Positions 1-12,764 of a stretch of DNA of 64,000 nt are shown piece after piece. Positions within the stretch are counted from its first letter, which is position 1, and every line of letters starts with the position of its first letter. The stretch is from positions 182,502,939-182,566,938 of the forward strand of contig CM071601.1 of the NCBI GenBank assembly GCA_036435485.1. The letters are read 5' to 3'. The stretch is from Saposhnikovia divaricata (lineage: Eukaryota > Streptophyta > Magnoliopsida > Apiales > Apiaceae). Both the position numbers and the translations under genes were made by a program. The notes beneath the pieces were generated by a model. It did no database searches. It saw nothing but the letters and a program-made list of their open reading frames with translations, and was not told the DNA's origin.

Positions 1-203
1 TGATGAGAAAGATTATGCCTTCAAATTTGGTGGTCAAGAAACGCTCCAGGACTGTTACCAATCCCAAACTTCCCCGAAAAATTTACTTCAGACGTAATGG
101 TCCCAAACAGCGTGTTTCCACCACCCCTTCTGTACTCTATGATCCGGGCTTTCCTGCGGCTGCCATATCCAAATTGGCTCTCAAAACCTATAATAAAATC
201 CAG
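1..203 (+). pseudogene. Unit 0: partial first exon, frameshifted
   Basis: This is the 3' part of a unit exon; its start lies outside the window. An extra G near position 29-30 (TTTGGTGG where other units have TTTGTGG) shifts the frame, so the acidic upstream part cannot be joined to the downstream basic part. The splice donor CAG/GTATAT at 203/204 is intact. Confidence 0.8.
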
Positions 204-535
204 GTATATGATATGTGTCTTTTTTTATTTTTATTTTTAAATCATATGTACATATCATCATAATCACAATCAGTTACAAAGCTCCTCCCTGTTCTTCGGG
301 TTCTTAGCAGAATATCCGTATTTTGCTCCATAATTCCAGCAACAACTAAAGCATTGTTATACCAAATTCTCCCTATAACAATTACCTTTGCCAACATTGT
401 TTTAAATAAATAACAATATAATTTATAGAAATTATAAATAAATAAAGAATGAAAAAAGAACATTTTATAGAATTATTTTTAAAATACAAAATAGGTTATG
501 AAGTTGACAAAAAATTAAAAATCTCAAACACCACC

Positions 536-568
536 AGCCCAGGCCCAGTCCCAGGCCTGTATATATTT
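536..568 (+). promoter_or_regulatory. Core promoter of array units (representative copy)
   Basis: TATATATTT lies at 560-568, about 73 bases before the ATG at 633. Just upstream is a GC-rich block containing AGCCCA and GGCCCA, which read as TGGGCT and TGGGCC on the other strand, matching the plant site II / TCP-type element. A purine-rich GGGCGGGAGGAGAAGG leader follows. The same arrangement recurs before the ATG of nearly every unit in both arrays and, slightly diverged, before the complete gene (TATA at 26446-26454). The promoter role is inferred from motif order and spacing. Confidence 0.7.
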
Positions 569-632
569 GGGCGGGAGGAGAAGGGGGGTAGAGTAACATA
601 AAAATTAAAATTAGGGCAAAATAGATTGCGAA

Positions 633-1082
633 ATGGTGATGAAGAATGAATTTGATTTGGGTTCTAATTGTGATGGAGATGGATTTGCGGAGGAGGAGGA
701 AGAGGAATCGGAAGAATCGGAGTTGGAGGAGGTGGAATCGGAATCAGAATCGGTGGAGAATGCTGTAAAGTCTCCTCCAGTGGAGTTAAAAGATTTATCT
801 TATTATTTTAAAACAGAGTTATACACGGATGGTCCCGAGGAGCCGGAATCCGAGGAGGAGGTATTAGGGGATAGTGATCGTGATGAGAAAGATTATGCCT
901 CCAAATTTGTGGTCAAGAAACGCTCCAGGACTGTTACCAATCCCAAGCTTCCCCGAAAAATTTACTTCAGACGTAATGGTCCCAAACAACGTGTTTCCAC
1001 CACCCCTTCTGTACTCCATGATCCGGGCTTTCTTGTGGCTGCCATAACCAAATTGGCTCTCAAAAGCTATAATAAAATCCAA
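633..1082 (+). CDS. Unit 1: intact first exon, acidic/basic N-terminus of cystatin-like protein
   Basis: There are 150 codons from the ATG to a phase-0 splice donor CAA/GTATAT. The product starts MVMKNEFDLGSNCDGDG, continues with a Glu/Ser-rich acidic stretch, then KSPPVELKDLSYYF, a basic KKRSRT...RKIYFRRN block, and ends in LALKSYNKIQ. This end aligns with the N-terminal helix of the cystatin fold in the complete gene at 26523. The beta-sheet half is missing and would have to come from the exon at 14623. If not spliced, translation would run 25 codons into the intron and add a Phe/Leu-rich tail ending at 1160. This is a short-type unit (67 bp deleted downstream). Confidence 0.6.
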
Positions 1083-1443
1083 GTATATGATATGTGTACT
1101 TTTTTATTTTTATTTTTAAATCGTATGTACTTTTTGCTCCATAATTCCAGCAACCACTAAAGCATTGTTATACCAAATTTTCCCTATAACAATTACCTTT
1201 GCCAACATTGTTTTAAATAAATAACAATTCAATTTATAGAAATTATAAATAAATAAAGAAAGAAAAAAGAACATTTTATAGAATTATTTTTAAAATACAA
1301 AATAGGTTACGAAGTTGACAAAAAATTAAAAATCTCAAACACCACCAGCCCAGGCCCAGTCCCAGGCCTGTATATATTTGGGCGGGAGGAGAAGGGGGAT
1401 AGAGTAACATAAAAATAAAAATTAGGGCAAAATAGATTGGGAA

Positions 1444-1893
1444 ATGGTGATGAAGAATTAATTTGATTTGGGTTCTAATTGTGATGGAGATGGATTTGCG
1501 GAGGAGGAGGAAGAGGAATCGGAAGAATCGGAGTTGGAGGAGGTGGAATCGGAATCAGAATCGGTGGAGAATGCTGTAAAGTCTCCTCCAGTGGAGGTAA
1601 AAGATTTATCTTATTATTTTAAAACAGAGTTATACACGGATGGTCCCGAGGAGCCGGAATCCGAGGAGGATGTATTAGGGGATAGTGATCGTGATGAGAA
1701 AGATTATGCCTTAAAATTTTTGGTCAAGAAACGCTCCAGGACTGTTACCAATCCCAAACTTCCCCGAAAAATTTACTTCAGACGTAATGGTCCCAAACAG
1801 CGTGTTTCCACCACCCCTTCTGTACTCTATGATCCGGGCTTTCCTGCGGCTGCCATATCCAAATTGGCTCTCAAAACCTATAATAAAATCCAG
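1444..1893 (+). pseudogene. Unit 2: first exon with early stop
   Basis: The start codon is followed by TAA at codon 6 (AAGAATTAA instead of AAGAATGAA). The rest of the 450 bp exon is open and the donor CAG/GTATAT is intact. No later in-frame ATG precedes the conserved region, so this unit should not give the usual product. Confidence 0.8.
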
Positions 1894-2320
1894 GTATATG
1901 ATATGTGTCCTTTTTATTTTTATTTTTAAATCCTATGTACATATCATCATAATCACAATCAGTTACAAAGCTCCTCCCTGTTCTTCGGGTTCTTAGCAGA
2001 ATATCCGTATTTTGCTCCATAATTCCAGGAACAACTAAAGCATTGTTATACCAAATTCTCCCTATAACAATTACCTTTGCCAACATTGTTTTAAATAAAT
2101 AACAATACAATTTATAGAAATTATAAATAAATAAAGAATGAAAAAAGAACATTTTATAGAATTATTTTTAAAATACAAAATAGGTTATGAAGTTGACAAA
2201 AAATTAAAAATCTCAAACACCACCAGCCCAGGCCCAGTCCCAGGCCTGTATATATTTGGGCGGGAGGAGAAGGGGGTAGAGTAACATAAAAATTAAAATT
2301 AGGGCAAAATAGATTGCGAA

Positions 2321-2770
2321 ATGGTGATGAAGAATGAATTTGATTTGGGTTCTAATTGTGATGGAGATGGATTTGCGGAGGAGGAGGAAGAGGAATCGGA
2401 AGAATCGGAGTTGGAGGAGGTGGAATTGGAATCAGAATCGGTGGAGAATGCTGTAAAGTCTCCTCCAGTGGAGGTAAAAGATTTATCTTATTATTTTAAA
2501 ACAGAGTTATACACGGATGGTCCCGAGGAGCCGGAATCCGAGGAGGAGGTATTAGGGGATAGTGATCGTGATGAGAAAGATTATGCCTCCAAATTTGTGG
2601 TCAAGAAACGCTCCAGGACTGTTACCAATCCCAAGCTTCCCCGAAAAATTTACTTCAGACGTAATGGTCCCAAACAACGTGTTTCCACCACCCCTTCTGT
2701 ACTCCATGATCCGGGCTTTCTTGTGGCTGCCATAACCAAATTGGCTCTCAAAAGCTATAATAAAATCCAA
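2321..2770 (+). CDS. Unit 3: intact first exon of cystatin-like protein
   Basis: There are 150 open codons from ATG to donor CAA/GTATAT. It is almost identical to unit 1 (one S-to-L change in the acidic stretch, V for L at PPVEVKD). This is again the short type with the 67 bp downstream deletion, so units 1-2 and 3-4 form a two-unit higher-order repeat of about 1.69 kb. Confidence 0.6.
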
Positions 2771-3131
2771 GTATATGATATGTGTACTTTTTTATTTTTA
2801 TTTTTAAATCGTATGTACTTTTTGCTCCATAATTCCAGCAACCACTAAAGCATTGTTATACCAAGTTCTCCCTATAACAATTACCTTTGCCAACATTGTT
2901 TTAAATAAATAACAATTCAATTTATAGAAATTATAAATAAATAAAGAAAGAAAAAAGAACATTTTATAGAATTATTTTTAAAATACAAAATAGGTTACGA
3001 AGTTGACAAAAAATTAAAAATCTCAAACACCACCAGCCCAGGCCCAGTCCCAGGCCTGTATATATTTGGGCGGGAGGAGAAGGGGGATAGAGTAACATAA
3101 AAATTAAAATTAGGGCAAAATAGATTGCGAA

Positions 3132-3581
3132 ATGGTGATGAAGAATTAATTTGATTTGGGTTCTAATTGTGATGGAGATGGATTTGCGGAGGAGGTGGAA
3201 GAGGAATCGGAAGAATCGGGGTTGGAGGAGGTGGAATCGGAATCAGAATCGGTGGAGAATGCTGTAAAGTCTCCTCCAGTGGAGGTAAAAGATTTATCTT
3301 ATTATTTTAAAACAGAGTTATACACGGATGGTCCCGAGGAGCCGGAATCCGAGGAGGATGTATTAGGGGATAGTGATCGTGATGAGAAAGATTATGCCTT
3401 CAAATTTGTGGTCAAGAAACGCTCCAGGACTGTTACCAATCCCAAGCTTCCCCGAAAAATTTACTTCAGACGTAATGGTCCCAAACAGCGTGTTTCCACC
3501 ACCCCTTCTGTACTCTATGATCCGGGCTTTCCTGTGGCTGCCATATCTAAATTGGCTCACAAAACCTATAATAAAATCCAG
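3132..3581 (+). pseudogene. Unit 4: first exon with early stop and lost splice donor
   Basis: TAA occurs at codon 6, as in unit 2. In addition the donor has changed from CAG/GTATAT to CAG/ATATAT, so the invariant GT is gone. Two independent lesions make this unit very unlikely to work as a first exon. The same pair of lesions recurs at 6630 and 10134. Confidence 0.85.
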
Positions 3582-4010
3582 ATATATGATATTTATCCTT
3601 TTTTATTTTTATTTTTAAATCGTATGTACATATCATCATAATCACAATCAGTTACAAAGCTCCTCCCTGTTCTTCGGGTTCTTAGCAGAATATCCGTATT
3701 TTGCTCCATAATTCCAGCAACAACTAAAGCATTGTTATACCAAATTCTCCCTATAACAATTACCTTTGCCAACATTGTTTTAAATAAATAACAATACAAT
3801 TTATAGAAATTATAAATAAATAAAAAATGAAAAAAGAACATTTTATAGAATTATTTTTAAAATACAAAATAGGTTATGAAGTTGACAAAAAATTAAAAAT
3901 CTCAAACACCACAAGCCCAGGCCCATTCCCAGGCCTGTATATATTTGGGCGGGAGGAGAAGGGGGGTAGAGTAACATAAAAATTAAAATTAGGGCAAAAT
4001 AGATTGCGAA

Positions 4011-4454
4011 ATGGTGATGAAGAATGAATTTGATTTGGGTTCTAATTGTGATGGAGATGGATTTGCGGAGGAGGAGGAAGTGGAATCGGAAGAATCGGAG
4101 TTGGAGGAGGTGGAATCAGAATCGGTGGAGAATGCTGTCAAGTCTCCTCCAGTGGAGGTATAAGATTTATCTTATTATTTTAAAACAGAGTTATACACGG
4201 ATGGTCCCGAGGAGCCGGAATCCGAGGAGGATGTATTAGGGGATAATGATCGTGATGAGAAAGATTATGCCTTCAAATTTGTGGTCAAGAAACGATCCAG
4301 GACTGTTACCAATCCTAAGCTTCCCCGAAAAATTTACTTCAGACGTAATGGTCCCAAACAGCGTGTTTCCACCACCCCTTCTGTACTCTATGATCCGGGC
4401 TTTCATGTGGGTGCCATATCCAAATTGGCTCTCAAAACCTATAATAAAATCCAG
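4011..4454 (+). pseudogene. Unit 5: first exon with internal stop at codon 51
   Basis: The start codon and donor CAG/GTATAT are intact. GAGGTAAAA has become GAGGTATAA, placing TAA at 4161-4163. A D-to-N change (GATAATGAT) marks the same lineage. Sister copies with the same stop are at 5757, 7509 and 11013. Confidence 0.85.
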
Positions 4455-4883
4455 GTATATTATATGTGTCCTTTTTTATTTTTATTTTTAAATCGTATGT
4501 ACATATCATCATAATCACAATCAGTTACAAAGCTCCTCCCTATTCTTCGGGTTCTTAGCAGAATATCCGTATTTTGCTCCATAATTCCAGCAACAACTAA
4601 AGCATTGTTATTCCAAATTCTCCCTATAACAATTACCTTTGCCAACATTGTTTTAAATAAATAACAATACAATTTATAGAAATTATAAATAAATAAAGAA
4701 TGAAAATAGAACATTTTATAGAATTATTTTTAAAATACAAAATAGGTTACGAAGTTGACAAAAAATTAAAAATCTCAAACACCACCAGCCCAGGCCCAGT
4801 CCCAGGCCTGTATATATTTGGGCGGGAGGAGAAGGGGGATAGAGTAACATAAAAATTAAAATTAGGGCAAAATAGATTGCGAA

Positions 4884-5327
4884 ATGGTGATGAAGAATGA
4901 ATTTGATTTGGGTTCTAATTGTGATGGAGATGGATTTGCGGAGGAGGAGGATGGGGAATCGGAAGAATCGGAGTTGGAGGTGGTGGAATCAGAATCGGTG
5001 GAGAATGCTGTCAAGTCTCCTCCAGTGGAGGTAAAAGATTTATCTTATTATTTTAAAACAGAGTTATACACGGATGGTCCCGAGGAGCCGGAATCCGAGG
5101 AGGATGTATTAGGGGATAGTGATCGTGATGAGAAAGATTATGCCTTCAAATTTGTGGTCAAGAAACGCTCCAGGACTGTTACCAATCCCAAGCTTCCCCG
5201 AAAAATTTACTTCAGACGTAATGGTCCCAAACAGCGTGTTTCCACCACCCCTTCTGTACTCTATGATCCGGGCTTTCCTGTGGCTGCCATATCTAAATTG
5301 GCTCACAAAACTTATAATAAAATCCAG
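4884..5327 (+). CDS. Unit 6: open first exon but splice donor lost
   Basis: There are 148 open codons with acidic variant EEEDGESEES. The exon end reads CAGATATATG, so the GT of the donor is missing. The frame continues 19 codons further to a stop at 5385-5387. If expressed, it could only give an unspliced 167-residue product with a Phe/Leu-rich tail and no cystatin-like beta-sheet. Confidence 0.5.
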
Positions 5328-5756
5328 ATATATGATATTTATCCTTTTTTATTTTTATTTTTAAATCGTATGTACATATCATCATAATCACAATCAGTTA
5401 CAAAGCTCCTCCCTGTTCTTCGGGTTCTTAGCAGAATATCCGTATTTTGCTCCATAATTCCAGCAACAACTAAAGCATTGTTATACCAAATTCTCCCTAT
5501 AACAATTACCTTTGCCAACATTGTTTTAAATAAATAACAATACAATTTATAGAAATTATAAATAAATAAAGAATGAAAAAAGAACATTTTATAGAATTAT
5601 TTTTAAAATACAAAATAGGTTATGAAGTTGACAAAAAATTAAAAATCTCAAACACCACAAGCCCAGGCCCAGTCCCAGGCCTGTATATATTTGGGCGGGA
5701 GGAGAAGGGGGGTAGAGTAACATAAAAATTAAAATTAGGGCAAAATAGATTGCGAA

Positions 5757-6200
5757 ATGGTGATGAAGGATGAATTTGATTTGGGTTCTAATTGTGATGG
5801 AGATGGATTTGCGGAGGAGGAGGAAGTGGAATCGGAAGAATCGGAGTTGGAGGAGGTGGAATCAGAATCGGTGGAGAATGCTGTCAAGTCTCCTCCAGTG
5901 GAGGTATAAGATTTATCTTATTATTTTAAAACAGAGTTATACACGGATGGTCCCGAGGAGCCGGAATCCGAGGAGGATGTATTAGGGGATAATGATCGTG
6001 ATGAGAAAGATTATGCCTTCAAATTTGTGGTCAAGAAACGATCCAGGACTGTTACCAATCCTAAGCTTCCCCGAAAAATTTACTTCAGACGTAATGGTCC
6101 CAAACAGCGTGTTTCCACCACCCCTTCTGTACTCTATGATCCGGGCTTTCCTGTGGGTGCCATATCCAAATTGGCTCTCAAAACCTATAATAAAATCCAG
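5757..6200 (+). pseudogene. Unit 7: first exon with internal stop at codon 51
   Basis: The TAA (5907-5909) is in the same codon as in units 5, 9 and 13. The N-terminus differs by N5D (AAGGATGAA). The donor CAG/GTATAT is intact. Confidence 0.85.
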
Positions 6201-6629
6201 GTATATTATATGTGTCCTTTTTTATTTTTATTTTTAAATCGTATGTACATATCATCATAATCACAATCAGTTACAAAGCTCCTCCCTATTCTTCGGGTTC
6301 TTAGCAGAATATCCGTATTTTGCTCCATAATTCCAGCAACAACTAAAGCATTGTTATACCAAATTCTCCCTATAACAATTACCTTTGCCAACATTGTTTT
6401 AAATAAATAACAATACAATTTATAGAAATTATAAATAAATAAAGAATGAAAATAGAACATTTTATAGAATTATTTTTAAAATACAAAATAGGTTACGAAG
6501 TTGACAAAAAATTAAAAATCTCAAACACCACCAGCCCAGGCCCAGTCCCAGGCCTATATATATTTGGGTGGGAGGAGAAGGGGGATAGAGTAACATAAAA
6601 ATTAAAATTAGGGCAAAATAGATTGCGAA

Positions 6630-7079
6630 ATGGTGATGAAGAATTAATTTGATTTGGGTTCTAATTGTGATGGAGATGGATTTGCGGAGGAGGAGGAAGA
6701 GGAATCGGAAGAATCGGGGTTGGAGGAGGTGGAATCGGAATCAGAATCGGTGGAGAATGCTGTAAAGTCTCCTCCAGTGGAGGTAAAAGATTTATCTTAT
6801 TATTTTAAAACAGAGTTATACACGGATGGTCCCGAGGAGCCGGAATCCGAGGAGGATGTATTAGGGGATAGTGATCGTGATGAGAAAGATTATGCCTTCA
6901 AATTTGTGGTCAAGAAACGCTCCAGGACTGTTACCAATCCCAAGCTTCCCCGAAAAATTTACTTCAGACGTAATGGTCCCAAACAGCGTGTTTCCACCAC
7001 CCCTTCTGTACTCTATGATCCGGGCTTTCCTGTGGCTGCCATATCTAAATTGGCTCACAAAACCTATAATAAAATCCAG
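6630..7079 (+). pseudogene. Unit 8: early stop and lost splice donor
   Basis: TAA at codon 6 and CAG/ATATAT instead of the donor, as in units 4 and 12. Its distance to units 4 and 12 is about 3.5 kb on either side, the period of the four-unit higher-order repeat. Confidence 0.85.
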
Positions 7080-7508
7080 ATATATGATATTTATCCTTTT
7101 TTATTTTTATTTTTAAATCGTATGTACATATCATCATAATCACAATCAGTTACAAAGCTCCTCCCTGTTCTTCGGGTTCTTAGCAGAATATCCGTATTTT
7201 GCTCCATAATTCCAGCAACAACTAAAGCATTGTTATACCAAATTCTCCCTATAACAATTACCTTTGCCAACATTGTTTTAAATAAATAACAATACAATTT
7301 ATAGAAATTATAAATAAATAAAGAATGAAAAAAGAACATTTTATAGAATTATTTTTAAAATACAAAATAGGTTATGAAGTTGACAAAAAATTAAAAATCT
7401 CAAACACCACAAGCCCAGGCCCAGTCCCAGGCCTGTATATATTTGGGCGGGAGGAGAAGGGGGGTAGAGTAACATAAAAATTAAAATTAGGGCAAAATAG
7501 ATTGCGAA

Positions 7509-7952
7509 ATGGTGATGAAGAATGAATTTGATTTGGGTTCTAATTGTGATGGAGATGGATTTGCGGAGGAGGAGGAAGTGGAATCGGAAGAATCGGAGTT
7601 GGAGGAGGTGGAATCAGAATCGGTGGAGAATGCTGTCAAGTCTCCTCCAGTGGAGGTATAAGATTTATCTTATTATTTTAAAACAGAGTTATACACGGAT
7701 GGTCCCGAGGAGCCGGAATCCGAGGAGGATGTATTAGGGGATAATGATCGTGATGAGAAAGATTATGCCTTCAAATTTGTGGTCAAGAAACGATCCAGGA
7801 CTGTTACCAATCCTAAGCTTCCCCGAAAAATTTACTTCAGACGTAATGGTCCCAAACAGCGTGTTTCCACCACCCCTTCTGTACTCTATGATCCGGGCTT
7901 TCCTGTGGGTGCCATATCCAAATTGGCTCTCAAAACCTATAATAAAATCCAG
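7509..7952 (+). pseudogene. Unit 9: internal stop at codon 51
   Basis: GAGGTATAA places a stop at 7659-7661. Start codon and donor CAG/GTATAT are intact. It is almost identical to units 5, 7 and 13. Confidence 0.85.
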
Positions 7953-8381
7953 GTATATTATATGTGTCCTTTTTTATTTTTATTTTTAAATCGTATGTAC
8001 ATATCATCATAATCACAATCAGTTACAAAGCTCCTCCCTATTCTTCGGGTTCTTAGCAGAATATCCGTATTTTGCTCCATAATTCCAGCAACAACTAAAG
8101 CATTGTTATACCAAATTCTCCCTATAACAATTACCTTTGCCAACATTGTTTTAAATAAATAACAATACAATTTATAGAAATTATAAATAAATAAAGAATG
8201 AAAATAGAACATTTTATAGAATTATTTTTAAAATACAAAATAGGTTACGAAGTTGACAAAAAATTAAAAATCTCAAACACCACCAGCCCAGGCCCAGTCC
8301 CAGGCCTGTATATATTTGGGCGGGAGGAGAAGGGGGATAGAGTAACATAAAAATTAAAATTAGGGCAAAATAGATTGCGAA

Positions 8382-8825
8382 ATGGTGATGAAGAATGAAT
8401 TTGATTTGGGTTCTAATTGTGATGGAGATGGATTTGCGGAGGAGGAGGAAGGGGAATCGGAAGAATCGGAGTTGGAGGTGGTGGAATCAGAATCGGTGGA
8501 GAATGCTGTCAAGTCTCCTCCAGTGGAGGTAAAAGATTTATCTTATTCTTTTAAAACAGAGTTATACACGGATGGTCCCGAGGAGCCGGAATCCGAGGAG
8601 GATGTATTAGGGGATAGTGATCGTGATGAGAAAGATTATGCCTTCAAATTTGTGGTCAAGAAACGCTCCAGGACTGTTACCAATCCCAAGCTTCCCCGAA
8701 AAATTTACTTCAAACGTAATGGTCCCAAACAGCGTGTTTCCACCACCCCTTCTGTACTCTATGATCCGGGCTTTCCTGTGGCTGCCATATCCAAATTGGC
8801 TCTCAAAACCTATAATAAAATCCAG
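8382..8825 (+). CDS. Unit 10: intact first exon of cystatin-like protein
   Basis: There are 148 open codons from ATG to an intact donor CAG/GTATAT. The acidic variant is EEEEGESEES; DLSYSF replaces DLSYYF and YFKRN replaces YFRRN. Start, frame and donor are all intact, so this is one of six left-array units able in principle to splice to the exon at 14623 (about 5.8 kb away). Confidence 0.6.
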
Positions 8826-9260
8826 GTATATGATATGTGTCCTTTTTTATTTTTATTTTTAAATCGTATGTACATATCATCATAATCACAATCAGTTACA
8901 AAGCTCCTCCCTGTTCTTCGGGTTCTTAGTAGAATATCCGTATTTTGCTCCATAATTCCAGCAACCACTAAAGCATTGTTATACCAAATTCTCCCTATAA
9001 CAATTACCTTTGCCAACATTGTTTTAAATAAATAACAATACAATTTATAGAAATTATAAATAAATAAAGAATGAAAAAAGAACATTTTATAGAATTATTT
9101 TTAAAATACAAAATAGGTTATGAAGTTGACAAAAAATTAAAAATCTCAAACACCACCAGCCCAGGCCAAGTCCCAGGCCTGTATATATTTGGGCGGGAGG
9201 AGAAGGGGGGTAGAGTAACATAAAAATTAAAATTAGGGCAAAATAGATTGCGAAGTGGTG

Positions 9261-9704
9261 ATGAAGAATGAATTTGATTTGGGTTCTAATTGTGATGGAG
9301 ATGGATTTGCGGAGGAGGAGGAAGAGGAATCGGAAGAATCGGAGTTGGAGGAGGTGGAATCGGAATCAGAATCGGTGGAGAATGCTGTAAAGTCTCCTCC
9401 AGTGGAGGTAAAAGATTTATCTTATTATTTTAAAACAGAGTTATACACGGATGGTCCCGAGGAGCCGGAATCCGAGGAGGAGGTATTAGGGGATAGTGAT
9501 CGTGATGAGAAAGATTATGCCTTCAAATTTGTGGTCAAGAAATGCTCCAGGACTGTTACCAATCCCAAGCTTCCCCGAAAAATTTACTTCAGACGAAATG
9601 GTCCCAAACAGCGTGTTTCCACCACCCCTTCTGTACTCTATTATCCGGGCTTTCCTGTGGGTGCCATATCCAAATTGGCTCTCAAAACCTATAATAAAAT
9701 CCAG
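9261..9704 (+). CDS. Unit 11: open first exon, first ATG changed to GTG
   Basis: The usual ATG (9255) is GTG here (GAAGTGGTGATG). The next in-frame ATG, two codons on at 9261, keeps the product MKNEFDLG. The frame is open to the intact donor CAG/GTATAT at 9704. An R-to-C change (KKCSRT) falls in the otherwise invariant basic block. Confidence 0.55.
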
Positions 9705-10133
9705 GTATATTATATGTGTCCTTTTTTATTTTTATTTTTAAATCGTATGTACATATCATCATAATCACAATCAGTTACAAAGCTCCTCCCTATTCTTCGG
9801 GTTCTTAGCAGAATATCCGTATTTTGCTCCATAATTCCAGCAACAACTAAAGCATTGTTATACCAAATTCTCCCTATAACAATTACCTTTGCCAACATTG
9901 TTTTAAATAAATAACAATACAATTTATAGAAATTATAAATAAATAAAGAATGAAAATAGAACATTTTATAGAATTATTTTTAAAATACAAAATAGGTTAC
10001 GAAGTTGACAAAAAATTAAAAATCTCAAACACCACCAGCCCAGGCCCAGTCCCAGGCCTATATATATTTGGGCGGGAGGAGAAGGGGGATAGAGTAACAT
10101 AAAAATTAAAATTAGGGCAAAATAGATTGCGAA

Positions 10134-10583
10134 ATGGTGATGAAGAATTAATTTGATTTGGGTTCTAATTGTGATGGAGATGGATTTGCGGAGGAGGAGG
10201 AAGAGGAATCGGAAGAATCGGGGTTGGAGGAGGTGGAATCGGAATCAGAATCGGTGGAGAATGCTGTAAAGTCTCCTCCAGTGGAGGTAAAAGATTTATC
10301 TTATTATTTTAAAACAGAGTTATACACGGATGGTCCCGAGGAGCCGGAATCCGAGGAGGATGTATTAGGGGATAGTGATCGTGATGAGAAAGATTATGCC
10401 TTCAAATTTGTGGTCAAGAAACGCTCCAGGACTGTTACCAATCCCAAGCTTCCCCGAAAAATTTACTTCAGACGTAATGGTCCCAAACAGCGTGTTTCCA
10501 CCACCCCTTCTGTACTCTATGATCCGGGCTTTCTTGTGGCTGACATATCTAAATTGGCTCACAAAACCTATAATAAAATCCAG
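10134..10583 (+). pseudogene. Unit 12: early stop and lost splice donor
   Basis: TAA at codon 6 and CAG/ATATAT at the exon end, as in units 4 and 8. Private change: VADISK for VAAISK. Confidence 0.85.
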
Positions 10584-11012
10584 ATATATGATATTTATCC
10601 TTTTTTATTTTTATTTTTAAATCGTATGTACATATCATCATAATCACAATCAGTTACAAAGCTCCTCCCTGTTCTTCGGGTTCTTAGCAGAATATCCGTA
10701 TTTTGCTCCATAATTCCAGCAACAACTAAAGCATTGTTATACCAAATTCTCCCTATAACAATTACCTTTGCCAACATTGTTTTAAATAAATAACAATACA
10801 ATTTATAGAAATTATAAATAAATAAAGAATGAAAAAAGAACATTTTATAGAATTTTTTTTAAAATACAAAATAGGTTATGAAGTTGACAAAAAATTAAAA
10901 ATCTCAAACACCACAAGCCCAGGCCCAGTCCCAGGCCTGTATATATTTGGGCGGGAGGAGAAGGGGGGTAGAGTAACATAAAAATTAAAATTAGGGCAAA
11001 ATAGATTGCGAA

Positions 11013-11456
11013 ATGGTGATGAAGAATGAATTTGATTTGGGTTCTAATTGTGATGGAGATGGATTTGCGGAGGAGGAGGAAGTGGAATCGGAAGAATCGG
11101 AGTTGGAGGATGTGGAATCAGAATCGGTGGAGAATGCTGTCAAGTCTCCTCCAGTGGAGGTATAAGATTTATCTTATTATTTTAAAACAGAGTTATACAC
11201 GGATGGTCCCGAGGAGCCGGAATCCGAGGAGGATGTATTAGGGGATAATGATCGTGATGAGAAAGATTATGCCTTCAAATTTGTGGTCAAGAAACGATCC
11301 AGGACTATTACCAATCCTAAGCTTCCCCGAAAAATTTACTTCAGACGTAATGGTCCCAAACAGCGTGTTTCCACCACCCCTTCTGTACTCTATGATCCGG
11401 GCTTTCCTGTGGGTGCCATATCCAAATTGGCTCTCAAAACCTATAATAAAATCCAG
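11013..11456 (+). pseudogene. Unit 13: internal stop at codon 51
   Basis: GAGGTATAA stop at 11163-11165. Donor CAG/GTATAT is intact. Private changes include ELEDVE for ELEEVE and RTITNP for RTVTNP. Confidence 0.85.
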
Positions 11457-11885
11457 GTATATTATATGTGTCCTTTTTTATTTTTATTTTTAAATCGTAT
11501 GTACATATCATCATAATCACAATCAGTTACAAAGCTCCTCCCTATTCTTCGGGTTCTTAGCAGAATATCCGTATTTTGCTCCATAATTCCAGCAACAACT
11601 AAAGCATTGTTATACCAAATTCTCCCTATAACAATTACCTTTGCCAACATTGTTTTAAATAAATAACAATACAATTTATAGAAATTATAAATAAATAAAG
11701 AATGAAAATAGAACATTTTATAGAATTATTTTTAAAATACAAAATAGGTTACGAAGTTGACAAAAAATTAAAAATCTCAAACACCACCAGCCCAGGCCCA
11801 GTCCCAGGCCTGTATATATTTGGGCGGGAGGAGAAGGGGGATAGAGTAACATAAAAATTAAAATTAGAGCAAAATAGATTGCGAA

Positions 11886-12329
11886 ATGGTGATGAAGAAT
11901 GAATTTGATTTGGGTTCTAATTGTGATGGAGATGGATTTGCGGAGGAGGAGGAAGGGGAATCGGAAGAATCGGAGTTGGAGGTGGTGGAATCAGAATCGG
12001 TGGAGAATGCTGTCAAGTCTCCTCCAGTGGAGGTAAAAGATTTATCTTATTATTTTAAAACAGAGTTATACACGGATGGTCCCGAGGAGCCGGAATCCGA
12101 GGAGGATGTATTAGGGGATAGTGATCGTGATGAGAAAGATTATGCCTTCAAATTTGTGGTCAAGAAACGCTCCAGGACTGTTACCAATCCCAAGCTTCCC
12201 CGAAAAATTTACTTCAGACGTAATGGTCCCAAACAGCGTGTTTCCACCACCCCTTCTGTACTCTATGATCCGGGCTTTCCTGTGGCTGCCATATCCAAAT
12301 TGGCTCTCAAAACCTATAATAAAATCCAG
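11886..12329 (+). CDS. Unit 14: intact first exon of cystatin-like protein
   Basis: There are 148 open codons from ATG to intact donor CAG/GTATAT. This is the EEEEGESEES lineage, as unit 10. Start, frame and donor are intact. It is the second-closest fully intact unit to the shared exon at 14623. Confidence 0.6.
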
Positions 12330-12764
12330 GTATATGATATGTGTCCTTTTTTATTTTTATTTTTAAATCGTATGTACATATCATCATAATCACAATCAGT
12401 TACAAAGCTCCTCCCTGTTCTTCGGGTTCTTAGTAGAATATCCGTATTTTGCTCCATAATTCCAGCAACCACTAAAGCATTGTTATACCAAATTCTCCCT
12501 ATAACAATTACCTTTGCCAACATTGTTTTAAATAAATAACAATACAATTTATAGAAATTATAAATAAATAAAGAATGAAAAAAGAACATTTTATAGAATT
12601 ATTTTTAAAATACAAAATAGGTTATGAAGTTGACAAAAAATTAAAAATCTCAAACACCACCAGCCCAGGCCAAGTCCCAGGCCTGTATATATTTGGGCGG
12701 GAGGAGAAGGGGGGTAGAGTAACATAAAAATTAAAATTAGGGCAAAATAGATTGCGAAGTGGTG

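Noticed and set aside
242..463. Antisense open frame of 73-93 codons (MFFF...FIYNFYK, IGRIWYNN) present in almost every array unit
   Set aside because: The units share recent descent, so an open frame in many copies is not independent evidence. It lies in the upstream AT-rich block, has no start context or known family, and is destroyed in the 811 bp units.
4024..4514. Plus-strand frames such as MNLIWVLIVMEMD and MIVMRKIMPSNL repeated in the array
   Set aside because: They are out-of-frame readings of the same first exon; the frame matched by the complete gene is the acidic one.
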